Shown: positions 27,801 to 40,966, numbered from the stretch's first letter. The stretch is 64,000 nt of DNA from Tetranychus cinnabarinus (GCA_022266195.1 WHVY01000003.1:3224001-3288000), one strand, 5' to 3'. The notes: generated from the sequence alone by a model not told the origin. Translations and numbers: made by a program.

Positions 27801-30800
27801 CGATGATGATGAACAAGAAGATCCAAATGCAGTTCCAAGTGAAGTGGATTTAGGTGAGTTTGCTGGAGTAAAATTGCAACATAAAACAAGAAATGATACA
27901 AAAGTTGAACATTAACAATTGCTCTTGAAAGTTAATAGAAAACATTTTTGACATTTTAAATTCATTTTCATTTCTTCATCAACTCTTTCGCTTCACTTGA
28001 ATTTTTGTCATTTTATCTTGTTGCTGTTGTTATCAGGTTGGAAATTTTTGATTTATAGTTGCGTTAAATTGACCGTTAAGCAACTCTTTCAACACTGAAT
28101 GACCTTCTCTGTGGTAAAAATGTTTTTCCTTTTTTTCTTTGACTTTTCTTCTTTTCTTTTCTTTTCCTTCTTTTCCTTCTTCTTCATCTTCTGCATCTTC
28201 TTGTTTCTTTCACTTCATCCTTTCCATTCTCGTGTTCACCTTTTCATATTGAATAAGTGTCACCCAAAAGATGAAATGGATGAGTAAAATGATGCTGATC
28301 GTGAAATGAAGACCAAAAACTGTAGTAAAGATAATCTTTTGGTGAACAACAAGAGAAGCAAAAGAAAGCATGAAGATTGTAAAGGTTAAAAGTATACACT
28401 TTAGTAGCTTTGGCAAATGGAATGCTCAGTTGAACAAAATAATCTGTTAACATTATAATATCAGAACTTTTCCATTCACCTATTTACCGTCTTTTTTATA
28501 CTCCCTGTCTTTTCGGTTCCTGTTTATTTGTCATGTTTTTTGATGGACTTTGTCATTTTCACTTTTCCTTTACTATTATTATGTCTAACTGATCATTATC
28601 TCAATCATCATAATCCACATTATCATTGTGATCATTTATTATTTTTTCAACCTTCTTTTTCCTCCCTATTATTAGCATTACCTTTAATATTGTATTTTGT
28701 ACGAGACTCATTGTTGGACAATTTTATCACATCAAGCCTAACCTTTAACTGTCTGTTAGTTTAATTGCCTAAAATTGATTCACAGTAAATTCAGGATTCC
28801 ATCAGAAGTGAAGAAAATTTGAATTCAGTAAACTCTGATTTTCTCTTATTTCAACTGTTTCTGGACCTCATTGTTTTCCTGCAAAATTAAGATTCCTTCA
28901 AAATGAACTTTACTTTTTTAATTTTGCTCGAATCTCTTTTTGTCCTCAATTGAATGAAATTTTTCCTTTCCTCTTCATTTTAATATCTTTCAATGGATTT
29001 CCTTAGTTAGACTCGTTTGATAAACTTTTTGAAACATTACATTTTATCAATATTTTTACTTTCATGATATTTGAAAAGAAATCTATAAAAATGTTTTTCC
29101 TCTAAAAATAACAATGTTTTCATTTTAAAAAAACACTTCAAGCTCAACATTACTCATGAAATGTACAAGTTTGTCAATGCCTTGAGCTTTTTCAAACTTG
29201 TATAAATTATTGTATTTTCAGGCGCAAACAAGTTTAAAGGTGATATTTGGAAACATTAAAATTGAAAAATTTCTTGTAATTACATCAAAATGTAGTTTCT
29301 CTCATCAAATTTATCACGTTAAATGATCTTGAGTAGACTTGCGATTTAAGTTTAAAATCTGTATCAAGATTTGATTCCAAGAAAAGTTCCAAACTCAAGT
29401 GAATCAGAGACATTTTCAAATGAACTTGAAATCAATTTTTGATCAAAAGTTATCATTCTCATCACAAAATCAGTAATGGAAATCAAATGAAAGTACAAAA
29501 ATTGGGTTTACTTTTTTTCCCCAAATTCAAGTTTCTCTTTGCAATCCTAAAATGTAGCAACACTTATAGCATCACTTTGTCAGTCTATTATGCAGATTCA
29601 CATGAAAAAACTCAGTCTTGCATCTTGAATGAGAAAAGATTGAAAAAATCAAACTCACAAACTGGACCAACATTTTGAATAGGTTTTGTGTTGAGTAAAT
29701 ATTTGGAGAGAAAAAGTTTACAACAAATTCTGTGTGTTGACCATTAAAGACAAATTAATCGAAGTTATCATGAGATGAAAACTGATGCTTTCCTGAAAAT
29801 TGGTGGAAACAAAAGTAAACTCGAATCTTGATCAATATTATTTCGTTTATCGTAATAATTGTTGATATTTGATTGTCTATTGCTGTTTCTCTTGAACTTT
29901 TTGCTTCCTTTTTTTATCTTTCCTTTCTTTCCTTTCATTTCCACCATCATCTGTATCATGGTAATTCAATATGAAATTTGAGTCGATAGTCTTCGCTTAT
30001 TGAACCATATTCAATTTCAATGAGCGAGTTTCCAGTTTGTGTTAACTTTCGTTGCCTTTTATTTTGCCAGTTACAAGGATAACTCTAAGGGAAATGTTTA
30101 CTTTCAATCTCAACATATTCTGGTTTCAACCTAAAAATAAAGTTTACTCAGTTACTTGAGTCTTTCTTTGCACTAGATTCATCTTCCCTTCATCTTCACA
30201 ACTTTCTTGTATCGTCTCGATTGTTGCTCTGTTGCGTGTATAAAAAAAGAAACTGTTCAAACTGAACGATGATAATCATTGTGATAAATTTTTATCTGCA
30301 AAACACCATTAAGACTTAACCATCTCTTTGACTCAAGCAAGCACAAAATACAAAAAAAGAGAAACAAGAGAGAAATGAAATCTCGGAATAAAAGTAAACC
30401 TCTATTTGATATCTATTTAACTCCCTTTGCTTGTCTTCTATCGCTTCAATTTCCAACTCCAAGGGAACCAAAATTTATTTAGATTTGAGCTTTACTTTAT
30501 CCTTATTTTTTTCACTTTTTTTTTCTTCTCAATCCATTCTGATTCTGATCTTTTCCTTTTTCAACTCACAAATTTATTTCTCAACACTTTTACTTTACCA
30601 GGCAAACTAAACCAACCTACTTATCACTCCAATTGAAATAATGATAAAACCTTCAATAAGGTTACAATTTATCAATAAAGAAAGAGATAGAAAACAAAAC
30701 TCGTAAAAAAAAGTCTTACAAGTGAACCTTTTATTTTCGTCGTCTTCTTCTTCTTCTTCTGTCTTAAATCTTGAAACAATTACATTTAAAAGGTAAAATG

Positions 30801-33800
30801 ATTCTAGTCCATCTACTGAAGCATTGGTAGAACTGACAAAAAAGCCAAAAAACTATCAACTTGAACTTAATGTGCTTCTATCCCTCAATATCAACTTTGG
30901 TTAACTCCTAGTTCAACTCCTAGTTCAACTCCCAGTTGAACTCCCAGTTGCTTGTTTCTTGATGAAGTGAAAACTTGAAAATTGCACTTTAATGTATACT
31001 TTCAATTTGAATATGCAACTGTTTACCTTTCATCATGATTACAAAGTTGAACTTGAGAATTGGAAAGTTCTGAGAAAAGATGGACAATTTTTTCTTACTA
31101 TCGAGTTTCACTTTACAATTGCAACAAATAATTAATGTTTCATTTTCAATCACTTCAACTTCAATTACTGGTAAAAAGTTTCATCATTAATAGCTTCTAA
31201 TCGTGAGCTATCAATATCATGATTGAATGTTTACATGACACCAATTTGACCATTAAAGATTAAAATGAAATAATGGACAATCTGGGAAATAATTTTTTTC
31301 TTCTTCTTCTTCTTTTCATTTTCCAATTGAAATACCTTAGGTGAAGTTTGAAGATGAAAGAAGAGGAAAAAAAATATTTCTGATTCTTCACCCTTTAAAC
31401 TTTCTATTTTATTTGCCAATTTTCATTCACCATTGTTAGTAGTATTAAACCGTAAATCATCTTCCTTTCAAGTCGCCATCATTTCAATTATTATATATCA
31501 TCTTTTGCTGTTATTATTGTTGTTTTTGTTTTGTCCATTCAATTGTTGTTAACTCAATTCCATCCCATGAAGATGACCAAGACGAAAAGATGATAGAAAT
31601 GATGAGAAGAAAAGCTAAAGCAAAACTTTTTCATTTTGACCTGTCAACCTGTTAATGTTATACTTTACTAAGACAGTCAAGTTTAGACTTTTTTTCCTTT
31701 TCTGTTCCCTTGGTTCAACTCGTCAAAACTGTCAAACCAATCAGACAATCAAAGGCACAAAAAACTGCAATCCAAAACCCTTTAGGCTTGAGTTTGAGAA
31801 GAAGAAAAAAGTTAATGATAATCTGAAGAAAAAATTATTGAATCTTTTCAATTTTCGAGACTCACACTTGCCATGAAACAGCTAAATCAATGATCGATAC
31901 TCAGACTTGACCCATCATCATTTAACCTTTTCACACTTCGACTACATTGAAGTTGATCATAAAAACTTGTATTAACTCCATTTCATGTAATCTTGAAATG
32001 CAATCTAATGATCATTTTTGTGGTCACTTTTGGAGTATTTTGCAAAGAAAACTTCAAATTTCAAACTTTATAATTTTCAGAATTAATTCAATTGCAGAGG
32101 AAAAATTTCTCAAAGATTAATATCAAAATCTTTGGATTTTCTTCATAAAAGAAACATGAATTTTCGGGAAATAAATTTCAATCTGAATAATTAAAGCTTG
32201 AAAATGTTGGAACATTTTAAAGATTCATTTTTTTAGGAAACTTTTTCTTCTCATTTTTCGATTAATTTGGAGTGCAATCAATTTGAATGTTTTGATTGTC
32301 GATGAAACGTTAGTTTATTGTAAAAGTAAAGTTATCAAAGTTTACAGATAAAATGAAAATGAGCTCAATTTGGCTTGAATCTTCTAATGGAGTTAATCTT
32401 TTCGTTGATTTTTCCAACTGATTAACAATCAACATTAACCAGTTTAAACCATGCTAACCACATTAATCTGATGCATTTATCTGCTTCATGTCAACTTTGC
32501 TTTATCAAGTCAACTTTCGATTCATTTTGCTTCTTTGTTTTTCCTATCAAAACTAATCACAATAATAATTTTATTCAATCATTTTGACTTGTTTCGCCTT
32601 CTTTCTCTTCTTTCCTCTTCTGAATCGACTAAGAATTTTGTCTTTCCTTCCAATAATTGCAACTGACTTTTACTTTTTGCAAAGCTCACATTATTGCCAT
32701 TCAATTGTAATGATAATTTTTTGTTCCAACTCAACCAAATATCGTTATTAGTTGTAAGCTGATTATTCATCTCTAGCTTTTTTTTAGTTTTTCCTTCCCT
32801 GTAACAAATGTTCATTAATATCAAGATATTGACTTTATTCAATCAATAAATACATTTATATGAATGTACAAAGAAAGTGTATCAACTATCGATTTTGTGT
32901 GTTTCCAAAATGCTCTCAAAATTTCACTTTTTCCATACTTTACTTTACCTGATGAACAATTTAAATTTTTAATCAATTCGTAATTATTTGATAAACTCAA
33001 CTGCGATCAAGTCCAATGGTTGAAATTTGCAAATTTACTTCTCTTCATTTTAATGAAATGAAAACCTTTTTGTTTTGTTTCATCTTCACTCTTTATTCAT
33101 GAATGTTCATTTTTCATTTATGAATAACTTCAAGTTCTTCCTGTATGATTCCAATAAAATTATGAGAGAAAATTTTTCTCTTTGATTGTTCTCAATCTTT
33201 TGTATAATCAACTTGTAAAAGTCTGTCATCTTTCAAGTCAATTACTTTCTAATGAAAGTTGAAACATTTTTTTTGAGTTTCAATTTTCTGTCAACTTTGT
33301 AGCTAAAAACATGTTAAGAGTTGAAACATTTCTTGTTTTGTGGAGCAAATTGAATCGATTTTTGTTAACTGTGTCACTAATTAACTTTATTAATTGAATT
33401 GATTTAGATAAAAAAGAAGTGCCTCCAGAGCAGTTAGCTCTACAAAATTATCAATACACTGGAGCAACAGTCCATGTCCATCCATATTTATCATCATTAG
33501 TTAACTACACTCAGCCCATTAAATTTCAAGGTTTTGAAACTGCCGATGAAACCAACATTCATTTTCACATGTCTTCTTTTGCGGAAACGGCCGCCTTGGG
33601 TTACCTTAAATCACAGGCCATTGAGTTTGTCAACTACAATAAACGTCAACTCAGTCGAATCTATCCAAAAGGAACTCGAGCCGATTCATCCAATTATTTG
33701 CCTCAAATCTTTTGGAATGCCGGCTGTCAAATGGTTGCCCTTAACTTTCAAACTCCCGATCTTCCAATGCAACTGAATCAGGGTAAATTTGAATACAATG

Positions 33801-36800
33801 GTGGCTGTGGTTACCTTTTGAAACCCGACTTTATGAGGCGTAAAGATCGAACCTTTGACCCGTTTGCGGAATCACCAGTTGACGGAGTAATTGCAGCCCA
33901 ATGTTCCGTTCGAGTCATTTCGGGACAATTTTTGTCTGATAAAAAGGTTGGAACCTATGTTGAGGTAGACATGTACGGTTTACCTACCGATACCATTCGT
34001 AAAGAGTTTAGAACTCGAATGGTTCCAAATAATGGTCTTAACCCGGTTTACAATGAAGAACCTTTTGTATTCCGTAAAGTGGTTCTACCTGATCTAGCTG
34101 TGATACGGATTGGTGTTTACGATGAAAATGGTAAAATGTTGGGTCAACGGATTTTACCCATGGATGGGTTACAGGCCGGCTATCGGCACATTTCCCTTCG
34201 AACCGAGGGTAACTTTCCCATGTCCCTGCCCATGTTGTTCATCTGTATCGAGCTTAAAATTTACGTTCCCGATGGACTGGGTGACCTGATGGATGCTCTG
34301 TCTGATCCAAGGGCCTTCCTGTCTGCTCAAGAAAAACGAATGGCTCAGATGAAGGCCATGGGAATTGAAGAGACGGATATACAGACTACCCAGGCAGTAA
34401 CCGTGATGGACAAAAAGAGAGAGGAAAAGGAAAAGGCCGAGGAAACTCAGATGAAACCCATTTCATTGGAAAATTTGAGGAATGATAAAATTTATTTAAA
34501 GTTGATTAAAAAGCAAGACAAGGTTATTGAAGGTTTACGTAAGAAGCATCACAAGGAGAAACAGGGAATCCAGAAGACACAGTGTTCAGCCGTTGACAAG
34601 ATAGTCAAGCAAAATGGTAAAAATACCAATGATTTGGCCAATGATCCGGCCATTAAAGACATGGTTGTCGACCAGATGAAACAATGGTCAGAAATGATGG
34701 ACAGACATCGAAAAGAGGAATTGGAATTGATGAAGGAAAATCGAAAGCAATTGGGTGATTGTTTGGAGAAATTGTTGATTACAGCTCAAACTAATCAAAT
34801 GAAACAACTTGAAGGTGAGACAATTTAATTCTCTTTACTCACTTTTCGTCAAAGTCTTTGATTGTTTCAACAGCTAATGTATATTATGATTTATGGGTGC
34901 AACTGAAAATGATTATCAAAGTTGCTATTTCATGTTATCTTTGTGATCAACTTTAAAGCTGCTCTTTCAATTTTTCATCTCTTGTAAGCTGAAAAGGTGT
35001 AACAGTTGCAATAATTAGGGCCTAAATTGAGTGAACCCTTAATTTGTTGAGCACAGGCTAATGATGATAACAATTAAGAAATACATAATCATAATCCATT
35101 TCTTAATTGAAGTTGTATGAAAAGGATGAACCAACGATGATGGTGATGAAGAAAATATAATTAGTAATTAGATGCTTTCCTTTGAAACTCCCATGATAGA
35201 TGAATATATTAAACTATTATTGAGAGAGAGAAAATTATTATCATTAAGCTTTCCTTCTCGTTTACCTACTTAAGCAATCAATTCAACTTAATTAAACAAT
35301 CATTTCTCATGATATCAATACAACCAATAATTGTACCTAATAAACTTGAATATTAAGCTTCACCTAATTCAGTTTACATTAATCTAATCAAGTGAATGCT
35401 TATTCAACTCACTTTGCTTTTAATTATGAAATATTTATCTCAATCTTTCCCTGTTCAAACCTTGGCCAAGTTAATTTGATTAATTGAATCCACAAAACCA
35501 TAAATCGATCACTTTTTTCAGGGCAAAAAAAGAAACAATTAAAACCATTTTCCAACATTTATCATTTCAATATTTTACATTTTACCTCAAAATTTTCATA
35601 CAATTTTTACCTTTTCTTAACTTTTTTTTGTGATAACTCTAATGATAAGTTTGCTGATGATAACAATTTTGATAACTTTTGTTTTTTGTGTTCAACTCAT
35701 CTCACCGTTTTCCTGGCTCATTCATTATTTATGCTTTGAGCTTTTGGTGTTTTCAATCAACTAAACTTGAACTATTTGTGAGCAAACAAGAAATATCAAG
35801 AAAATGTTTCTCTCAATTTTACTTGAAATCCTTTTCTTTATTCAATTGTAATTTTTGCTCTCTTCAACTATCTATTTTATTCACCATTTCATCTTCTCTC
35901 CTCTTTTTTCCTCTTCATCATCATTTCAGCTCAATTTTTATACTCTTTTTGTTTTCCACTTTGTTTCAAACTCACTTCTTGAATCTCTATTTATACAGCC
36001 ATTGGTATAACAACCAGGTCAAAATTGATAAGCTTGAGAAACGAACAAGAAGAAAAAACTATTTCAAGAAAAATATTCAGCTCATTTTATAATAGGCCTT
36101 AGTACGTTGTTAATGAACCTTCGCCAGGGAATTGACTCTACATTCAGTTTCACCTTGCATCTTCAGTTTCATTGTTATTTATTTATATAAAAAACAACAA
36201 AGTAATTTATTTTTTCTACATTTATTATCTTATTTTACCTTTTTTTGCCTTCTTTTTCATATCAAATTTTTTCCTCTTTCATTAAATTACAATTACTAGA
36301 GGATGCTGCGATCATGACTGATCGCAAATTTCTTTCCACTGAGTACGATAAATCCACATTGAAAATACTTAAAATGAGAATCGTCGATGAGAAAAAATAA
36401 AAAAGGAATAAAATCTGGTTCTGAACAAAAGGCAATCAAAGTTTGAACTTTGAAAGTTGACCTTGAAAACTACCTTGAAAGCTAGAATTTTGCACTCACT
36501 AATCGTCCACAATTAAACAAAATAATTTTTACCCTTTCACAATACTTTAGAATACAATTTTTTTGCCAACATTATGTTGGAACTTGATTTTCCCAGAAAT
36601 CTGAGTTCCTAGAAAACTCAAAGCTCAAGCTCCTTTTTCGCTTCAGTCAAATGCTGCACATCAGTTGATCGTAAAATTTAATTTAGAACCCTTTCCGTTT
36701 AGTAATTATTTTGGTGCAAAAATTTGTTGCGATCGTGACTGATTGCAAATTTATTTTCGCTGAGTGCAAGCCAGTCTGATCAGACCCGAATTCTTAGCGA

Positions 36801-39800
36801 AAACCCCATCGGCAGCACAAGAAATCTAAAAGTTGAAATCCCTAGCTTTGCCTCTTTGATAATATTCATTTCAAAAAGCCCTTCTTTGCTCATGGTAAAA
36901 ATTTTTGCTCGAGTTGAGACTTGATACTTTGTTGGTTGCTGTGGCATATATTGATTTTATTTGTTGAATTAAAAAATTTCTTTGATGGTGAAGTGAAACT
37001 TCGATATCCTTTAGTACAGTAGAGGGACCAGATTTTTCACCCACTTTTTACTCTTTACTCGAAAGATAGTTTTAAATATACTCCTAACAACCTTAATCCA
37101 ACAACCATCAACCTGAATAACCAAAAAAGTATTTCTCCCAAACTCAATAATATAAGTACGGATTCTGCATTCATTCCACCACCCTGTTTATACATGAATT
37201 TCTCAGTGACCTAAATTCTGATTTACCTCCGACTATTTTCGGACATGTAGTTCAATCTTGGCTTTCAAGCTGTGCAAAAATTTCCCTAGAATCCTTTTAG
37301 TTACCCTTAAATTTGATACATTCCCTTTATATACTGTATACATGGATTATACTCCATTGGATGTCATTATTTACAATCTGTATTTTGATTAAAATTTTTT
37401 CTTCTTTTTCAGTAAAATTTGAACGTGAAAATAAAGAAATGAAGGCTCGTCAAGCCAAAGTTTCAGTGGAAACGGCCAAAGAAGTCGCCCAAGACCGAAC
37501 CTTGCGAAACAAAGCTGAACGAGAACGACGTTTACGGGAAAAAAATTCAAACAATACCAAGAAGTTCATTGACGAACGTAAAAATGCTGCCATGAGGCAG
37601 AATAAAGAGAAAGAAAAGCTGAAGAAGTTGCATGAAAAACAATTGCAAGACTTAACCAAGGAAATGGAAAATGTAAGTTTCCATTTTATTGTTTAAAGAT
37701 TCAATTCATTTAAACTGTACCAATGTCAATATTTTCAGTCTTTCATTTTCTTCTGAACATTTCTCGCTCCAAACAGGGAATCGTGAAAGGATAAGATTTT
37801 TTTCTCGTAATTTTCTTCATTGGTTTAGTTTAATGAGTTTTTACAGTTTCTGCCTTTGAATAAATCAAGATTCAACACTTTTACGGATTTTCTTGGGAAT
37901 TGAATTGTAACTTGGTTTTTATCATGATATTTGAATTTTAAAGGTTTTACATTCTGATTTTTTTTCCAATGAATTTCAAATTTGCATAGAAATTAATTCC
38001 AATGAAATGTTGCATTTAAATAATACCATTGCCATTACAATTTGATTCACTTACATTTTCAATTTGATTTACCTCAAGATTACAAATTTGTGGTGTAAAT
38101 TGAAATTTTCATGCTCATTCAAGAGTTTATCTTATCAATTTTGAAAACACAATTCATTTTTTTACACTTTCATTGCTTTTCTTATTTTTGTCATTTCACT
38201 TTGAAAACTTTCAAGTTTTTTTATTCACATCTGAATGCAAAATTGGATCAAAAAGGAAGAGCCAAAAGTTGCTTCTGCAGATTCAATTGAACATTGAAAT
38301 AATTGTTGACAATTTATCACTTGAATCATCTCTTGTTTATCAACCATCTTTGTTTTTCCCTGACAATTGCAGAAAATATTGTTAACCAAAAAAAGGTTTA
38401 TCCAGGAATCGTTGAGCTTTATGAGATTCTTTACGTTTTTTGCCTTCTTTTGCATTTCATCAAATTGTTATTCCACTGATTTATCTGTTTAATCTTGTGT
38501 TTATTTACTTTGGATGTTATAGTTTATGTGCTGAGAAATGGGAACATGAAAAACATAATGTTTCAAATGATCATGTTGTAATCATGTAATGATAATAAGA
38601 GCAAGAAATAATGTTGGGTTAAGAGAAAGAAATGAGTTTTAAGATGAAGTTGAAGAGGGAAGAGGGAAGAGTGGAAGAAGAAGAAGAAGAGACAAAAAAA
38701 GATGAGAAAAAGAGAGTTGAAAGAAAAGGTGAAAAAAAGGAAAAGCAAGTCTTAGCACGTTGCCATGGTAACCATTGGGTGGTAAGAACTGAAATTGACT
38801 TTGAAGTATTCAGTATTAGCTGTACGTGAGCGGAAATGGTTATTGATCGTGACCATGGTTGAATGCCTTAAGGTTTTTAGACATTGGATTGATGATGAAA
38901 ATGACGATGAAACTGATGATGATGTTGAGGGAGGATCAGAGGAGTGCAAAGTGATGAGACTGATGAGAGAAAAGGTTGCGTATAATTTAAAGACTATTGA
39001 TGATACAGGAAATGTTATTCCGGAAGAAACTGAGGAAAGAGTTAACATTATTCTGTTTAGTCAATTAACGTTGAAATACATTTTTTTTGGCCTCGTATTT
39101 TGTGTCCCTTTTTTGCATTATTATTATCTCTCTCTCTCTCTGTGTGTGCCTCATGTTTATACATTATGAAAGTATTCACATTTGGACAAATTATTAAACC
39201 TGATATCGTGATTATTTTGTCTCAAATTTATCATTCCATGTTTTTCCGTGTTTCCAAATGTTCATTAGATAATCAATAATTTCCATGTCTCACCATTTCC
39301 ATTGATTATTCAGTCTTTTTTTGCCTCCAATTGTTTCTTCTTATTCTGCTTCTAATGCATCAGTTTGCATGGTGCTTTCAATCTTTTTTTTTTGTTGATT
39401 TGTTGTCGCATTTCTAGTCTTGTTTAAGAATGTCAAACTGATAGCTTTCAAACTCAATTTGGTTCCACTAATAATGAAAGTAGAAAGTTGATTCTCAGTA
39501 ATTATGAAAATAGTGTTCAAGTCTTGAGTCTCTTTGGGTAACTTTCTTTCAGTTTACATCAGATGCTTGACAAACCTTTGCAACTTTTGGGCAATTAGTT
39601 TTCAGGTTATTTTCAAATCGATTCAAATTGGTCCAGTTTGATGGGCGATCATTTTCATCGTCCGATCGCCTTTAGTTAGCAATTATAAACCATTTCTTTA
39701 CAGTTTCCTCCACTCATTGACAAACTTATAGATTAATTCATTTCTAGATCGCAAGGAAAATCGCAACTTTTCACTCTAACACATGATGTAACTTTAATCT

Positions 39801-40966
39801 AAGCTATTTGAAGTTAGAATGAATTAGATACAATTCGGCCTTAAAAATTCTGTTTCTTTCTTTTAAACGTTGGCTCAGTTTTTTACTAAAAAATCTGCTT
39901 AACATGACAAGTTCAAACTAAAGCTTGACTGTTTTGCGTAAAAGTTGGAATCTATTAGATAACATAAGATTTACCTTTAATAAACATTCAATTTGAAATG
40001 TTAGTTCAATTTTGCTTTCTTCTGAAATTAAAGTTTAGCTGAAAATATTGACTCAGATTTCTTGAATATTCAGCCAATTCTGTTGCTAAACAAGTAATAA
40101 AGTGAAAAGTGATTAAATTATTTCAACTTCAACTGTGACAATAGTTTGGTGTGTTGATTGGCCTAAAGATATCACTTTAAAGGCTAGAGATGGTATTTGA
40201 TTGTGATGAGATTTGCAACATTTTGAATCGTTTGAGACGGAAATTTATTGTTACTCTTTATGATGTTTTATAGAGAAAAGAAGAAAAAAAAGTGAAAAGA
40301 TTTGATTTACTATTCTGAAGACATATAAATGTGAGAAATGCTATTCATGATAATGATTAGCATGATGATCATGATGATCATATATTATTCCTCTCTTTGA
40401 CCTGTCATTGTCTATCAACATCTTTTAAACAGATCAACAACCAAAGCACACTTTGAAAAGGGAAGAAGAAAAGGTTTCACTGACAAGACAAAATGTTTCA
40501 TATTTTGATCCTCTTTTTTTACCATCATCCTGATCAGATTAAGGTACCAACTGTCGGGTGTGGTTTTACTGATTAAATTGTTGCCATTATCATGTCAAAA
40601 TTGTGACAATCTTTTTACCCAATCTTCTTGTTTCATTAGCATCCATTGTGTGTCTTCAAAACAGAGATTGACCTGAATCATCTTCACTCTTCTCTTCACT
40701 TTTTGTCTTCTCTCTTCATCCACTATTAACCTTTTCAATCAATCAATTTTTACTTCAAATTTTATCCTTTATCATTTTTCTTCTTCTTATTCATCTTCTT
40801 CTTCATCATCTGTATCCTTTCACTTCACACAACCATATTTACATTGTAATCATGATAATAATTCACATTCTTTCATTTCTTTTTCATATATCAACAGGAA
40901 CTTGAAATGTATGATAATGTGGAAGCTGAATCAAAATTGGCTGCAAAAATGGAATGTTTCATATGA
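18823..40966 (+). CDS. norpA: Phospholipase C-beta, norpA/PLCB4 type (8 exons)
   Basis: Coding exons: 18823-19986, 25009-25088, 27254-27338, 27468-27558, 27761-27853, 33408-34814, 37413-37672, 40898-40966. All have GT-AG borders and the phases join to give 1082 aa (Drosophila norpA is about 1095). The enzyme is Gq-activated and cleaves PIP2 to IP3 and diacylglycerol; in arthropod photoreceptors this drives phototransduction. Domains in order: PH (about 15-145, FDWRRSVPEALVNG), EF-hands (about 150-310), catalytic X (about 315-465) with SSHNTY (His330), second catalytic His377 in ITHGK and calcium ligands in ELDCWDGKGE and SFENH, a short acidic X-Y linker (QADDDDEQED), catalytic Y (from about 520, VNYNKRQLSRIYPKG), C2, then a charged coiled-coil C-terminal domain. 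KPEMEKIELELWKKG and the C-terminal half favour norpA/PLCB4 over the Plc21C/PLCB1 type. The protein ends ...MECFI, a possible PDZ ligand. Upstream noncoding exons and alternative exons cannot be excluded; the last exon is the least certain. Confidence 0.93.
19987..25008 (+). other. PLC intron 1
   Basis: This 5.0-kb intron has donor AAA|GTAAGTAG and acceptor CTCATAG|GATG. It contains no recognisable nested gene and no obvious second copy of exon 2 (DVIYAIRD...). It is AT-rich with many short tracts; three GAAACTC-type units occur near 23283-23318. Confidence 0.75.
27854..33407 (+). other. PLC intron 5 (X-Y linker position)
   Basis: This 5.6-kb intron splits the X-Y linker, leaving one codon base on the left side and two on the right. 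I see no nested gene. It includes a 12-bp tandem repeat (30903-30950). An extra or alternative linker exon could hide here, because the joined linker is short compared with PLCB4. Confidence 0.7.
30903..30950. repeat. Four-copy 12-bp tandem repeat
   Basis: The order is AACTCCTAGTTC twice, then AACTCCCAGTTG twice. Each unit is near-palindromic (AACT...AGTT). Confidence 0.85.
34815..37412 (+). other. PLC intron 6
   Basis: This 2.6-kb intron runs from GAAG|GTGAGA to TTTTTCAG|TAAAA and splits a codon (phase 1) in the coiled-coil domain. It contains a pair of repeated palindromic blocks (36301-36350 and 36722-36772), listed separately, and no coding sequence I recognise. Confidence 0.75.
36301..36772. 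repeat. Pair of diverged direct repeats with palindromic core
   Basis: The blocks at 36306-36350 and 36727-36771 share GCGATC[A/G]TGACTGAT[C/T]GCAAATTT and, after a short gap, CTGAGT. The first block has the fold-back arms TGCGATCA and TGATCGCA. The spacing is about 420 bp. This suggests the ends or sub-repeats of a small decayed element inside the intron. Confidence 0.5.
37673..40897 (+). other. PLC intron 7
   Basis: This 3.2-kb intron lies between the coiled-coil exon and the last 22-codon exon. It holds an RFX/X-box palindrome (38759-38772) and an open frame of 104 codons (38855-39169), both discussed in the findings, plus a CT/GT dinucleotide run near 39128-39148. Confidence 0.7.
38759..38772. 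promoter_or_regulatory. RFX/X-box palindrome
   Basis: GTTGCCATGGTAAC matches the established RFX-factor X-box consensus (GTNRCC, short gap, RGYAAC) in both halves. Its location in a PLC intron is unusual. Function is inferred from the motif only. Confidence 0.4.
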
